Shown one piece after another: positions 1-9,558 of a stretch of 45,088 bases of DNA (positions are counted from its first letter, which is position 1; the number at the start of each line of letters is the position of its first letter). The notes beneath the pieces were generated by a model. That model was given only the letters and a program-made list of their open reading frames with translations, had not been told where the DNA came from and did no database searches. The position numbers and the translations under genes were made by a program. The stretch spans positions 1 through 45,088 of the forward strand of contig CAMFRO010000003.1 of NCBI GenBank assembly GCA_945982035.1, in the 5' to 3' direction. This DNA comes from an uncultured Clostridia bacterium (GTDB taxonomy: Bacteria; Bacillota; Clostridia; Oscillospirales; Acutalibacteraceae).

Positions 1-18
1 CAGATATATTATGTATGG

Positions 19-24
19 TATAAT
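19..24 (+). promoter_or_regulatory. Candidate -10 element (TATAAT, TATGGTATAAT context) upstream of copy A and aspS
   Basis: tatggtataatac; the -35 would fall at or beyond the window edge. Confidence 0.45.
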
Positions 25-52
25 ACTAAACAATAATGTGGAATATTATGTT

Positions 53-331
53 TTAGGCAGTGAAGAAAAATCTTAACCTGCCAAAAATGCAGAATTAAAG
101 CGACTTTTGAACTTTTCGCTGTCGCCTTGCGTCAGCAAGGCTTCCATCTCAAAACCCAAAATTCATCTTTACTTCAAGCATTTTTGGTCTGCGAGTTTAA
201 ATTGTGCTAATTTGTTCTTAATCAAGGCACAAAAATGCAGGAATACTTTCGTATTCCGAGGCTTTTTAACGCAGAGTAAGGGCAAATCAGCGCAATTTAA
301 ACCACGGTTAGGATTTCTCTTCACTGCCTAA
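53..331 (+). repeat. Structured non-coding element, copy A (long inverted-repeat closing stem, inner stem and core hairpin) in the aspS leader
   Basis: Ends ttaggcagtgaagaaaaatcttaacc (53-78) and ggttaggatttctcttcactgcctaa (306-331) are near-perfect inverted repeats; inner stem 195-215/282-302; core hairpin ggaatac-tttc-gtattcc 240-257; homologous to 9202-9478. Confidence 0.8.
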
Positions 332-350
332 CCGAAAGGAAAGTTATATT

Positions 351-2105
351 ATGGCATACAGAACACACAATTGTAATGAACTTACTTTTGATAATCTTAA
401 TGAAAGGGTTATGTTGTCCGGTTGGGTTGATACAATCCGTGACCACGGCGGTGTTGCTTTTATTGATTTGCGTGATGAATACGGCGTAACTCAGGTTGTT
501 GTTAATGACGGCGACCTTATCAATCATCTTAAAAAGGAGAGCGTAATCTGCGTTGAAGGCACTGTTGTTAAGCGTGACGAGGAAACCGTAAATAAAAAGA
601 TTGCCACAGGCGAGCTTGAGGTTAAGGTTGATAAGCTTACTGTCCTTGGTGCTTGTACAGAGAATTTGCCTTTTGAAATCAGCGAGTCAAAGGAAACAAG
701 AGAGGATGTTAGACTTCAGTACCGTTTTCTTGATTTGAGAAATAAGAAGGTACACGATAATATACTTTTCCGCAGTAAGGTTATTGCTTTTCTCAGAGAA
801 AAAATGACCTCTCTCGGATTTACAGAGATTACAACTCCCATTCTTACCTGTTCATCACCTGAGGGTGCCCGTGACTATATTATTCCGTCACGTAAGCACG
901 AGGGCAAGTTTTATGCTCTGCCTCAGGCACCACAGCAGTTTAAACAGCTTCTTATGACATCGGGATTTGATAAATATTTTCAGATTGCTCCTTGTTTCAG
1001 AGACGAGGACGCAAGAGCAGACCGTTCTCCCGGTGAGTTCTATCAGCTTGACTATGAAATGGCATTTGCAACTCAGGAGGATGTTTTCGCAGTTGCCGAG
1101 GATGTTTTGTATGACACATTCGTAAAATTCGGCGGCGGCAAGAAGGTTTCACCTGCACCGTTTGTAAAAATTCCTTATGAAGAGGCTATGATTAAGTACG
1201 GTACCGACAAGCCGGACTTGAGAAACCCACTGGAAATTGTTGATTTGACTGAATTTTTCAGCGACGTTGAGTTTAAAGCCTTTAAGGGCAGACCGGTAAG
1301 AGGTATCAATGTTCCCGGTTGTGCAAAGCAGTCTAAGGGCTGGTTTGAAAAAATGCTTAAATTCGCCCTTGAAATCGGTATGAAGGGCCTTGGATATATT
1401 GAGGTGCTGGAGGACGGCTCCTACAAGGGTCCTATTGATAAATTCCTCCCCGACGATAAAAAACAGCAGTTAAGAGAAATTTTTAATTTCAAAACCGACG
1501 ACACCCTGTTCTTTATCTGCGACACTCCAAAGGTTGTTAACGAGCTTGCAGGTCAGATTAGAACGGAGCTTGCAAACCGTCTTGACCTTATTGATAAGGA
1601 CAGATTTGAGTTTTGCTATATCACCGACTTCCCGATGTACGAAAAGGACGAGGACGGAAAACTCATTTTTACTCATAATCCTTTCTCAATGCCACAGGGT
1701 GAAATGGACGCACTGCTTAACGAGGATCCGCTTAAAATCAAGGCTTATCAGTACGATATTGTATGTAACGGCGTAGAGCTTTCTTCGGGTGCAGTTCGTA
1801 ACCACAGACCCGATGTTATGGTTAAAGCCTTTGAAATGGCAGGCTATACCGAGGATGTTATTAAAGAAAAATTCGGCGCTCTTTATAATGCCTTCCACTA
1901 TGGCGCACCGCCTCACGCAGGTATGGCTCCCGGTGTTGACAGAATGATAATGCTCCTTAAGGATGAAGAAAATATCAGAGAGGTTATCGCATTCCCGATG
2001 AATTCAAACGCTCAGGATATGCTTTTGGGAGCACCAAACTATGTAACGGAAATGCAGCTGCGTGAAACACACATTAAGCTTCGCAGACCTGTTGAACAGA
2101 AATAA
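351..2105 (+). CDS. aspS: Aspartyl-tRNA synthetase
   Basis: Full-length class II AspRS (584 aa), e.g. FRDEDARADRSPGEFYQLDYEMAF and GMAPGVDRMIMLL; followed by gatCAB. Confidence 0.97.
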   Translation: MAYRTHNCNELTFDNLNERVMLSGWVDTIRDHGGVAFIDLRDEYGVTQVVVNDGDLINHLKKESVICVEGTVVKRDEETVNKKIATGELEVKVDKLTVLGACTENLPFEISESKETREDVRLQYRFLDLRNKKVHDNILFRSKVIAFLREKMTSLGFTEITTPILTCSSPEGARDYIIPSRKHEGKFYALPQAPQQFKQLLMTSGFDKYFQIAPCFRDEDARADRSPGEFYQLDYEMAFATQEDVFAVAEDVLYDTFVKFGGGKKVSPAPFVKIPYEEAMIKYGTDKPDLRNPLEIVDLTEFFSDVEFKAFKGRPVRGINVPGCAKQSKGWFEKMLKFALEIGMKGLGYIEVLEDGSYKGPIDKFLPDDKKQQLREIFNFKTDDTLFFICDTPKVVNELAGQIRTELANRLDLIDKDRFEFCYITDFPMYEKDEDGKLIFTHNPFSMPQGEMDALLNEDPLKIKAYQYDIVCNGVELSSGAVRNHRPDVMVKAFEMAGYTEDVIKEKFGALYNAFHYGAPPHAGMAPGVDRMIMLLKDEENIREVIAFPMNSNAQDMLLGAPNYVTEMQLRETHIKLRRPVEQK

Positions 2106-2128
2106 TCACATTTTACGGAGGCTAAACA

Positions 2129-2416
2129 ATGCAGATTACTCCAGAATTGGTAAAATATCTTGAATCCTTGGCGAGAATTACACTCAGCGAGGATGAGGAA
2201 AAAAAGGTGGGCGCAGAGCTCGGTGATATTCTTGCATATATTGATATGCTTAACGAGCTTGACACCGAAGGTGTAGAGGCTATGAGCCACTGCTTCCCAC
2301 TGACAAATGTTATGCGTGAGGATGAGGTTGCACCGTCAATGTCACCTGACGAAATTACGGCAAACGCTCCCGAAAGCAGCGACGGCAGCTTTGTAGTGCC
2401 GAAAACCGTTGAGTAA
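2129..2416 (+). CDS. gatC: Asp-tRNA(Asn)/Glu-tRNA(Gln) amidotransferase subunit C
   Basis: 95 aa, ITPELVKYLESLARITLSEDE...; adjacent to gatA and gatB. Confidence 0.93.
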   Translation: MQITPELVKYLESLARITLSEDEEKKVGAELGDILAYIDMLNELDTEGVEAMSHCFPLTNVMREDEVAPSMSPDEITANAPESSDGSFVVPKTVE

Positions 2417-2427
2417 GGAGGGCAAGT

Positions 2428-3891
2428 ATGGAAATTTACGAAATGACCGCATTTGAGACGGCTGAAAAAATCAAAAATAAGGAAATTACCGCTATGGACG
2501 CCGTTGAAAGTGTCGCCAAGGCGGTTGAAAGTAAGGATAAAACCTATAACTGCTATACGTCCTTTGATAAAGAAATTGCTCTTGAGCAGGCTCAGCAGGT
2601 GCAAAAACGTATTGATAACGGCGAGCTTGTGTCACCGCTGGCAGGTGTTCCCATTGCAATTAAAGACAATATCTGTACAAAAGGACAGCTCACCACCTGT
2701 TCATCAAAAATTTTGTATAATTTTAAACCGCCTTATAATGCAACTGTTATAAATAAGCTTAAAGAGGCTGATATGATACCGTTAGGCAAGCTTAATATGG
2801 ACGAGTTTGCCATGGGTTCTACTACTGAGACATCGTATTTCGGCGCAACAAAAAATCCTTGGGATATTAATAAGGTGCCCGGCGGCTCTTCGGGCGGTGC
2901 GGCAGCTTCGGTGGCGGCTGATGAAAGTGTGGTTGCCCTCGGCTCCGACACCGGCGGTTCAATCCGTCAGCCCTGCTCATTCTGCGGCGTTACCGGCCTT
3001 AAGCCTACCTACGGTGCAGTTTCCCGTTACGGACTTATCGCCTACGCCTCCTCCCTTGACCAAATCGGTCCCATCGGTAAAAATGTTGAGGACGTTGCGG
3101 CGGTGTTTAATATCATCAAGGGCAAGGACGTTAAAGACGGTACCTCTATGGAGTCGGAAGTGTTCAGCGTTGATGATATAAAGGCTGATAATATCAAAGG
3201 TATGAGAATCGGTATTCCTGCTGATTTCTTCGGCGAGGGCATTAATTCGGATGTAGCCTCTGCCGTAAAATCTGCCGCTGATGCTTTAAAGGAATTGGGC
3301 GCAGAGGTTGAAGAATTTTCAATGCCGATTGTTAAATATGCAATTCCAACATACTATATTATCGCCTGTGCCGAGGCTTGCTCAAACCTTTCAAGATTTG
3401 ACGGCATTAAGTATGGCTTTAAGGCTGAAAACTGCGATAATCTTCGCGATGTTTACTTCAAATCAAGAAGCGAGGGCTTTGGTATGGAGGTTAAAAAGCG
3501 TATTATGCTTGGTAACTTCGTTCTGTCCTCGGGATACTTTGACGCTTATTATAAAAAGGCGCTTCAGTCAAAGGGACTTATCTGCAAGGCATTTAACGAA
3601 GCGTTTGAAAAATACGATTTTCTTTTGGGCCCTGTTGCTCCCACCACCGCTCTTAAAATGGGCGAGGGACTTTCCGATCCCCTTGCAATGTATCTGGGCG
3701 ACATCTATACCGTTATGATTAATATTGCAGGTCTGCCTTCATTGGCTTTGCCCTGTGGCTTTGACAGCGATAATATGCCGGTGGGTATGCAGCTTATCGG
3801 TAAGCCCTTTAACGAAAAAACAATTCTTACAGCAGGCTTTGCGTATCAGCATGCTACTGATTACCACACCAAAAAGCCTCAGTTAATATAA
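2428..3891 (+). CDS. gatA: Asp/Glu-tRNA amidotransferase subunit A (amidase signature)
   Basis: 487 aa, VPGGSSGGAAASVAA...SDTGGSIRQPCSFCGVTGLKPTYG. Confidence 0.97.
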   Translation: MEIYEMTAFETAEKIKNKEITAMDAVESVAKAVESKDKTYNCYTSFDKEIALEQAQQVQKRIDNGELVSPLAGVPIAIKDNICTKGQLTTCSSKILYNFKPPYNATVINKLKEADMIPLGKLNMDEFAMGSTTETSYFGATKNPWDINKVPGGSSGGAAASVAADESVVALGSDTGGSIRQPCSFCGVTGLKPTYGAVSRYGLIAYASSLDQIGPIGKNVEDVAAVFNIIKGKDVKDGTSMESEVFSVDDIKADNIKGMRIGIPADFFGEGINSDVASAVKSAADALKELGAEVEEFSMPIVKYAIPTYYIIACAEACSNLSRFDGIKYGFKAENCDNLRDVYFKSRSEGFGMEVKKRIMLGNFVLSSGYFDAYYKKALQSKGLICKAFNEAFEKYDFLLGPVAPTTALKMGEGLSDPLAMYLGDIYTVMINIAGLPSLALPCGFDSDNMPVGMQLIGKPFNEKTILTAGFAYQHATDYHTKKPQLI

Positions 3892-3906
3892 AGGAGAGTG
3901 AAGTAA

Positions 3907-5340
3907 ATGGAATTTCAGACAGTATGCGGTCTTGAGGTTCATACAGAACTCTCAACCAAAACAAAAATTTTCTGTAACTGTACAACGGAATTCGGCGGAG
4001 AGCCTAATACCCACGTTTGCGAAATTTGTTCGGGTATGCCCGGCACCCTTCCTGTTGTAAATAAAAAGGTTGTTGAGTATGCAGTAAGAACAGGACTTGC
4101 CCTTAACTGTGAAATTACTCAGTACAACAAATTTGACAGAAAGAATTATTTTTATCCCGATTTGCCTAAGGCTTATCAAATTTCACAGCTTTATCTGCCT
4201 ATTTGCCGTAACGGTTGGGTTGAGATTAATGACTCAATAAACGGCGGTAAGAAAAAAGTCAGAATACACGAAATTCACATGGAGGAGGACGCAGGAAAGC
4301 TCGTTCACGACGAGTGGACCGACAGCACCCTTGTTAACTATAACCGCTGCGGTGTTCCGCTTCTTGAAATCGTCTCGGAGCCTGATATTGCGTCTGCCGA
4401 CGAGGCTGTGGAGTATGTTGAAAAATTAAGAGCAATTCTCCAGTTCTGCGGTGTTTCCGACTGCAAGATGCAGGAGGGCAGTCTGCGTGCTGATGTTAAT
4501 GTTTCTGTTATGCCTAAAGGCTCGGATAAGTTCGGCACAAGAACCGAGATGAAGAATATCAACTCATTTAGAGCTATTCACAACGCCGTTGAGGCAGAGG
4601 CACGCCGCCAGATTGAGCTTATTGAGGACGGCGAAAAGGTTGTTCAGCAGACAAGAAGATGGGATGATAGCAAGGGCACCTCTTATTCTATGAGAAGTAA
4701 GGAGGATGCTCAGGATTATAAGTATTTCCCGGAGCCTGATTTACCTCCTATTGAACTGTCCGATGAGTATGTTCAGCATATTAAGGATACCTTGCCGGAA
4801 CTTCCGGAAGCTAAAAAGGCAAGATATATCAGCGAGTATTCCCTTACAGAATATGATGCGGATATGATTTGCTCTACTGTTCAGTTTGCATCACTTTTTG
4901 AAAAAACTGTTGAAATTACAAATAATCCAAAAGACTCTGCTCACTTTATTATGGGCGATATTATGAAGCTTCTTAACGATACCCAAACTCTTCCGGAGAA
5001 TATGTCCTTCCGTCAGGAATCCTTGGGTGAGGTTATAAATCTTGTTAACAATAACAAGATTTCCCGTGACTCTGCAAAGAAGGTTCTTAAAGCAGTGTTT
5101 AATGATAATGTTATCCCGGAGGATTATGTTAAAGAGAATAATATGCAGATGATGTCCGATACCTCGGCTATCAAAGGCGTTATAGAGGAGATTATTGCCG
5201 CAAATCCAAAGGCAGTTGACGAGTATAAACAGGGTAAGGAAAAATCATTTAACTTCCTTATCGGTCAGTCAATGCGTGCTCTTAAGGGCAAAGCCCCTGC
5301 CGCAGAGGTTACAAAGCTCCTTAAAGAATTATTGGGTTAA
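3907..5340 (+). CDS. gatB: Asp/Glu-tRNA amidotransferase subunit B
   Basis: 477 aa, VCGLEVHTELSTKTKIFCNC..., GatB/Yqey tail. Confidence 0.97.
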   Translation: MEFQTVCGLEVHTELSTKTKIFCNCTTEFGGEPNTHVCEICSGMPGTLPVVNKKVVEYAVRTGLALNCEITQYNKFDRKNYFYPDLPKAYQISQLYLPICRNGWVEINDSINGGKKKVRIHEIHMEEDAGKLVHDEWTDSTLVNYNRCGVPLLEIVSEPDIASADEAVEYVEKLRAILQFCGVSDCKMQEGSLRADVNVSVMPKGSDKFGTRTEMKNINSFRAIHNAVEAEARRQIELIEDGEKVVQQTRRWDDSKGTSYSMRSKEDAQDYKYFPEPDLPPIELSDEYVQHIKDTLPELPEAKKARYISEYSLTEYDADMICSTVQFASLFEKTVEITNNPKDSAHFIMGDIMKLLNDTQTLPENMSFRQESLGEVINLVNNNKISRDSAKKVLKAVFNDNVIPEDYVKENNMQMMSDTSAIKGVIEEIIAANPKAVDEYKQGKEKSFNFLIGQSMRALKGKAPAAEVTKLLKELLG

Positions 5341-5359
5341 CTTAATACACAACAAAACA

Positions 5360-5393
5360 CACCTCGGCATAGAATGTGCTGAGGTGATTTTTT
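5360..5393 (+). terminator. Intrinsic-terminator-like hairpin directly abutting the feoA start codon
   Basis: cacctcggca-tagaatg-tgctgaggtg followed by atttttt, then ATG at 5394. Confidence 0.7.
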
Positions 5394-5615
5394 ATGCTTT
5401 TATCCGATATGAAAGCAGGACAGACGGGCGTTATATCTGCTCTGCCCGATAATGATAGCTTTTCCGTACGGCTTATGGATTTAGGATTTTGCCCCGGAGA
5501 AAAGGTTGAATGTCTTAATGTTGCATTGATGAAATCTCCTGTTTTGTACAGAGTTAAAGGCACCAATATTGCCCTTAGAAAATGCGACGCCCGAAAGATT
5601 GGGGTGATTTTGTGA
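5394..5615 (+). CDS. feoA: FeoA-like SH3-domain protein
   Basis: 73 aa, FSVRLMDLGFCPGEKVECLNVA...; overlaps feoB. Confidence 0.85.
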   Translation: MLLSDMKAGQTGVISALPDNDSFSVRLMDLGFCPGEKVECLNVALMKSPVLYRVKGTNIALRKCDARKIGVIL

Positions 5616-7420
5616 GTAAAAAAACCATAGCCCTTGCCGGTAATCCAAATGTGGGCAAAAGCACCGTGTTTAATGAGCTTTCCGGTATGCACGCCCATAC
5701 AGGTAATTGGATAGGCAAAACCGTTGAAACCCAAAAGGGCGAATACTATTATAAGTATAATAATTATACAGTTGTGGATTTGCCGGGTACATATTCGTTG
5801 AACACCTCGTCAAAGGAGGAGGAAGTGGCAAAGGATTTCCTCATAAATAATAATGCCGACTGTACCGTGTGCGTGGTTGATGCCACAGTCCTTGAACGCT
5901 CGCTTCCTCTTGTTTTTCAGGTAATGGCAATAACCGGCAGAGTGGTAGTTTTGCTTAATCTTTGCGATGAGGCAAAGAAAAAAGGCATTTATGTTGACAC
6001 TGAAAAGCTATCAAAGCTGTTAGGAGTGCCTGTTGTAAAAGCCACCGCTCGTTCCGGCAGAGGTATAAATAATCTAATGGAGCAGGTGCATTTGATTATC
6101 ACAGGCAAAGCCTTTCCGTCACCCTGCTTTGCAGACGAGGGTAGTGCCTTGTCTTATGTTAAAGCAAAATCCATAGCACAGCAGGTAGTAACTGTGTCAA
6201 AAAAAGCGAGGCAGCCATTTCTTGATAAAATACTTTTAGGAAAATTTACATCCGTAATTTCAATGATTTTAATTCTGGCTTTTATTCTGTGGCTGACAAT
6301 TACTTTTTCAAATTATCCCTCGGAGCTTTTAAAATCCGCATTTGATAGCTTTGAGCTTTGGCTTGGCAATTTGCTTTTGTCAAATGGCGTAAACGCAAAG
6401 ATTGTTGAAATGCTCGTTTACGGTATGCTTCGTGTTCTTTTGTGGGTGGTAGCCGTGATGCTGCCTCCAATGGCAATATTCTTTCCGCTTTTTTCTCTTA
6501 TGGAGGATTTCGGTATTCTGCCGAGAATTGCATATAATCTTGACTTCTGCTTTGAAAAATGTTGTGCCTGCGGTAAACAGGCTCTAACAACCTGTATGGG
6601 TATGGGCTGCAATGCCGTCGGAGTCACCGGCGCAAGAATTATAGACTCTCCCCGAGAACGACTAATAGCAATAATTACAAATTCCCTGACTCCCTGTAAC
6701 GGCAGATTTCCTTTGCTTATTGCGGTTATTGCAATGTTTTTCAGCGAAAATAAAATAATCAGCGCAGTAATACTTGTGGCATTTCTTATGCTGTCATTAT
6801 CAATGACTATGCTATCATCAAGAATATTGGGCAAAACGGTGCTTAAGGGCGAAAAAAGCTCCTTCACCTTGGAGTTGCCCTCATACCGCCGTCCGCAGAT
6901 TTTAAAGACAGTTGTCAATTCCGTAAAGGAAAAGGTGCTTTTTGTGCTGGGCAGAGCCGTTGCGGTTGCCGCCCCTGCCGGACTTATTATTTATCTTTTG
7001 GCAAACATAAAAGCAGGGGATACCTCGGTTTTAGGTGTGGTGTCCGATTTTCTTGACCCTTTGGGAAATTTAATGGGACTTGACGGTGTTATTCTTTTAG
7101 CCTTTATTTTAGGCTTTCCTGCAAATGAAATTGTTATCCCTATAATTCTTATGATGTATCTTAGCTCAGCAACGCTTAATGATTATTCCTCCGCCGACTC
7201 CTTGGTACAAATACTTATTGCTAACGGCTGGACTGTCAAAACCGCCCTTTGTACCTGCGTCTTTTCAATGTTTCATTTTCCTTGCTCAACTACGCTTTTA
7301 ACCATTTATAAGGAAACAAAATCGGTAAAATGGACCATTACTTCCGTAATTATGCCACTTATACTGGGAATTTGTCTATGTTGTATAATTAATCTTGCAT
7401 TTAATACAATATTTTGTTAA
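5612..7420 (+). CDS. feoB: Ferrous iron transporter B (GTPase plus membrane domain)
   Basis: Likely GTG start at 5612 overlapping the feoA stop; G1 GNPNVGKST; Gate motifs MGMGCNAVGVTGARIIDSPRERL. Confidence 0.93.
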   Translation: MSKKTIALAGNPNVGKSTVFNELSGMHAHTGNWIGKTVETQKGEYYYKYNNYTVVDLPGTYSLNTSSKEEEVAKDFLINNNADCTVCVVDATVLERSLPLVFQVMAITGRVVVLLNLCDEAKKKGIYVDTEKLSKLLGVPVVKATARSGRGINNLMEQVHLIITGKAFPSPCFADEGSALSYVKAKSIAQQVVTVSKKARQPFLDKILLGKFTSVISMILILAFILWLTITFSNYPSELLKSAFDSFELWLGNLLLSNGVNAKIVEMLVYGMLRVLLWVVAVMLPPMAIFFPLFSLMEDFGILPRIAYNLDFCFEKCCACGKQALTTCMGMGCNAVGVTGARIIDSPRERLIAIITNSLTPCNGRFPLLIAVIAMFFSENKIISAVILVAFLMLSLSMTMLSSRILGKTVLKGEKSSFTLELPSYRRPQILKTVVNSVKEKVLFVLGRAVAVAAPAGLIIYLLANIKAGDTSVLGVVSDFLDPLGNLMGLDGVILLAFILGFPANEIVIPIILMMYLSSATLNDYSSADSLVQILIANGWTVKTALCTCVFSMFHFPCSTTLLTIYKETKSVKWTITSVIMPLILGICLCCIINLAFNTIFC

Positions 7421-7499
7421 AATGTTAGATAGTTAGGGTAATGGGTAATTTGTGTTTCAAATGATTTTCGTTACCTGTAAAAGCAAAGGAGTTGAGCGT

Positions 7500-9149
7500 A
7501 TGGGCGATATAAAACGCACCTATACCAAAAAAGAGGCCGCCGGATATTTAACCGGTATGTTAGGTCAGAATATGATTTATAACATAGTATCAACAGGCCT
7601 TTATTTCTATTTTCAAAACGTAATCTGCCTGCCGGCTATGGCGCTGGGTTGGATTATGACGATTGCTCGTATATGGGACGCCATAAACGACCCAATGATG
7701 GGTACTCTTGTTGATAAAACAAGAACTAAATGGGGTAAGTGCAGACCTTATCTTATTATTTTCCCTGCCATTATCGGTATTGTTACAATTTTAGCGTTCT
7801 TGAACGGAAATTATGCTGCGGCTGATAGCACCGTGCAGAAGGTTCTTATTGTTGCCTGGGCGGCAGTTTCATATATTGCCTGGGGTATGTGCTTTACAGT
7901 TTGCGATATTCCGCTTTGGGGTATCACCTCCCTTATGACAGAGGACGAAAACGACAGAAGCAAAATTCTCGGCTTTGCCCGTATTGCGGCAGGTGTAGGC
8001 GGTGTTGCCGTTGTTATTGTACCTGTTGCACAAGCTGTAAGCGAAATATTTAAGGGTAAGGTTTCCGACCCGGTAAAAGCCACACAGTACGGCTTTATTG
8101 CAACTGTTGTAGTATTAACGGTTATTGCCTCGGTTCTGTTTGAATTTGCCGGCATCAGCACAAGAGAAAAAGTTGAAAAATCGGAAAAAAGCTATACCTT
8201 TAGAGAGAATTTCCAAATTATGTTTAGAAATAAGCCCTTTAGACAGATTCTTATTTCCGGCATTTTGAGAAGTCCTATTCAGCTTCTTATGATTTGTGCA
8301 ATGACTCTTGTAACCTATTACTATGCAAATGGTAACTTAATGAATATTCTTATCAAGGATTCTGCCGGTAATATTACAGGCGTTGATGTAAAAATTTTAA
8401 TCGGCCTTGGCGGTATTGCATTGGGACTTTTTGTAGGACAGTTCGTATCTATGGGCATAACACCTATGCTTATCAGAAAGTTTGAGAAAAAATCTCTTTA
8501 CAATTTCTACTCAATTGCCGGTGCAGTTCCGTTTGCGTTGCTTTTTGTATGCTATAAATTATCCAAAGGCGACCTTACCTCAATAGGATGGTCAATTCCT
8601 GTTAGTATCTGTATGCTTCTTGCCAGCGCTTCATTCGGCGGTATAAATGTTCTTCAGTCGGTTATGATTGCCGACTGCGTTGACTACGAGGAATATCACA
8701 ACGGCGTTCGTACTGACGGTGTTTTCTTCTCCGGTCAGAGCTTTATTACAAAGCTTTCCGCCGGTATTGCCAGCATCATTTCCTCTGTTGTATATTCCTA
8801 TGTAGGATACAGCGGCGCAAATGTTGATAAGCTTAACAGAGCACTTGAGGCAGGCACTTCTGACTTCATTACCTACGACGGCGGCTCAGGTGAAGGAATG
8901 TATGCGGCGGCAATGTTCTTCCTTATTTCCATTCCTCCCGCCATCGGTATGCTTCTTTCTGCAATTCCTACTCTTAAGTATGCTTTGCCTGATAAAGAGC
9001 ATACAAGAATTCTTAACGAGCTTGTTGAAAAGAGAGCGAGCAGCAAGGCTGATGACGGCGAAGTACAGAACTCTGACGATGTAAACGCTCAGGCACTTGC
9101 CGACAGCGCCGATGAGCTTGTTGACGAAATCAATAAGCTTGATGAATAA
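7500..9149 (+). CDS. GPH (glycoside-pentoside-hexuronide) family sodium/sugar symporter, MFS
   Basis: MGDIKRTYTKKEAAGYLTGMLGQNMIYN..., MelB-like WDAINDPMMGTLVDKTRTKWGKCRPYL; ATG at 7500 has an AAAGGAG ribosome site (ORF track starts at 7452). Confidence 0.88.
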   Translation: MGDIKRTYTKKEAAGYLTGMLGQNMIYNIVSTGLYFYFQNVICLPAMALGWIMTIARIWDAINDPMMGTLVDKTRTKWGKCRPYLIIFPAIIGIVTILAFLNGNYAAADSTVQKVLIVAWAAVSYIAWGMCFTVCDIPLWGITSLMTEDENDRSKILGFARIAAGVGGVAVVIVPVAQAVSEIFKGKVSDPVKATQYGFIATVVVLTVIASVLFEFAGISTREKVEKSEKSYTFRENFQIMFRNKPFRQILISGILRSPIQLLMICAMTLVTYYYANGNLMNILIKDSAGNITGVDVKILIGLGGIALGLFVGQFVSMGITPMLIRKFEKKSLYNFYSIAGAVPFALLFVCYKLSKGDLTSIGWSIPVSICMLLASASFGGINVLQSVMIADCVDYEEYHNGVRTDGVFFSGQSFITKLSAGIASIISSVVYSYVGYSGANVDKLNRALEAGTSDFITYDGGSGEGMYAAAMFFLISIPPAIGMLLSAIPTLKYALPDKEHTRILNELVEKRASSKADDGEVQNSDDVNAQALADSADELVDEINKLDE

Positions 9150-9170
9150 ATAATAATCAATAGAGCAAAC

Positions 9171-9200
9171 AAAAAAGGACTGTTTCACAGTCCTTTTTTT
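9171..9200 (+). terminator. Intrinsic terminator of the GPH symporter gene
   Basis: aaaaaaggactg-tttca-cagtcctttttt. Confidence 0.88.
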
Positions 9201-9201
9201 G

Positions 9202-9478
9202 TTAAGCAAGCGAAATAAATCCGAACAAGCCTAAAAGGGTTTGATTTCGGCATATTTTCGCTTTTCGTCATTGTAAGGCACCAGCCTAACTGCTTCCTCA
9301 AAACAAAAATCTGCTCAAAATCAATTCCGTTTTAGGTCGCAGATTTTTTATGAAACGGATTTTTCGTTAGGCAAGGCACAAAACGCAGTTAATCCTTTCG
9401 GATTAACGAGTATTTTAACACAGCATAGCGGAAAATCCGTTCATAAAAAACTTATTCGGATTTATCTCGCTTGCTTAA
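9202..9478 (+). repeat. Structured non-coding element, copy B (same family as 53-331)
   Basis: Closing inverted repeat 9202-9229/9451-9478; inner stem 9344-9366/9429-9450; core hairpin gttaatcc-tttc-ggattaac 9388-9407. Confidence 0.8.
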
Positions 9479-9558
9479 GTTGGCAGTAGCCGAAATAATA
9501 TGCCTAAAATGCAAAATGATGGCATCTTTGCACATTTTTTGTTTTGACATACTTAATT

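Noticed and set aside
107-331. 74-aa ORF on the plus strand
   Set aside because: It lies entirely in the structured repeat, has no ribosome site and its composition reflects the inverted repeats; treated as spurious.
53-331. T-box for aspS
   Set aside because: No GGTACC-type T-box sequence or antiterminator/terminator pair; the structure matches repeat copy B instead.
5342-5734. 130-aa antisense ORF over feoA/feoB
   Set aside because: Antisense to well-supported genes with no recognisable domain; same for most other short antisense ORFs in the track.
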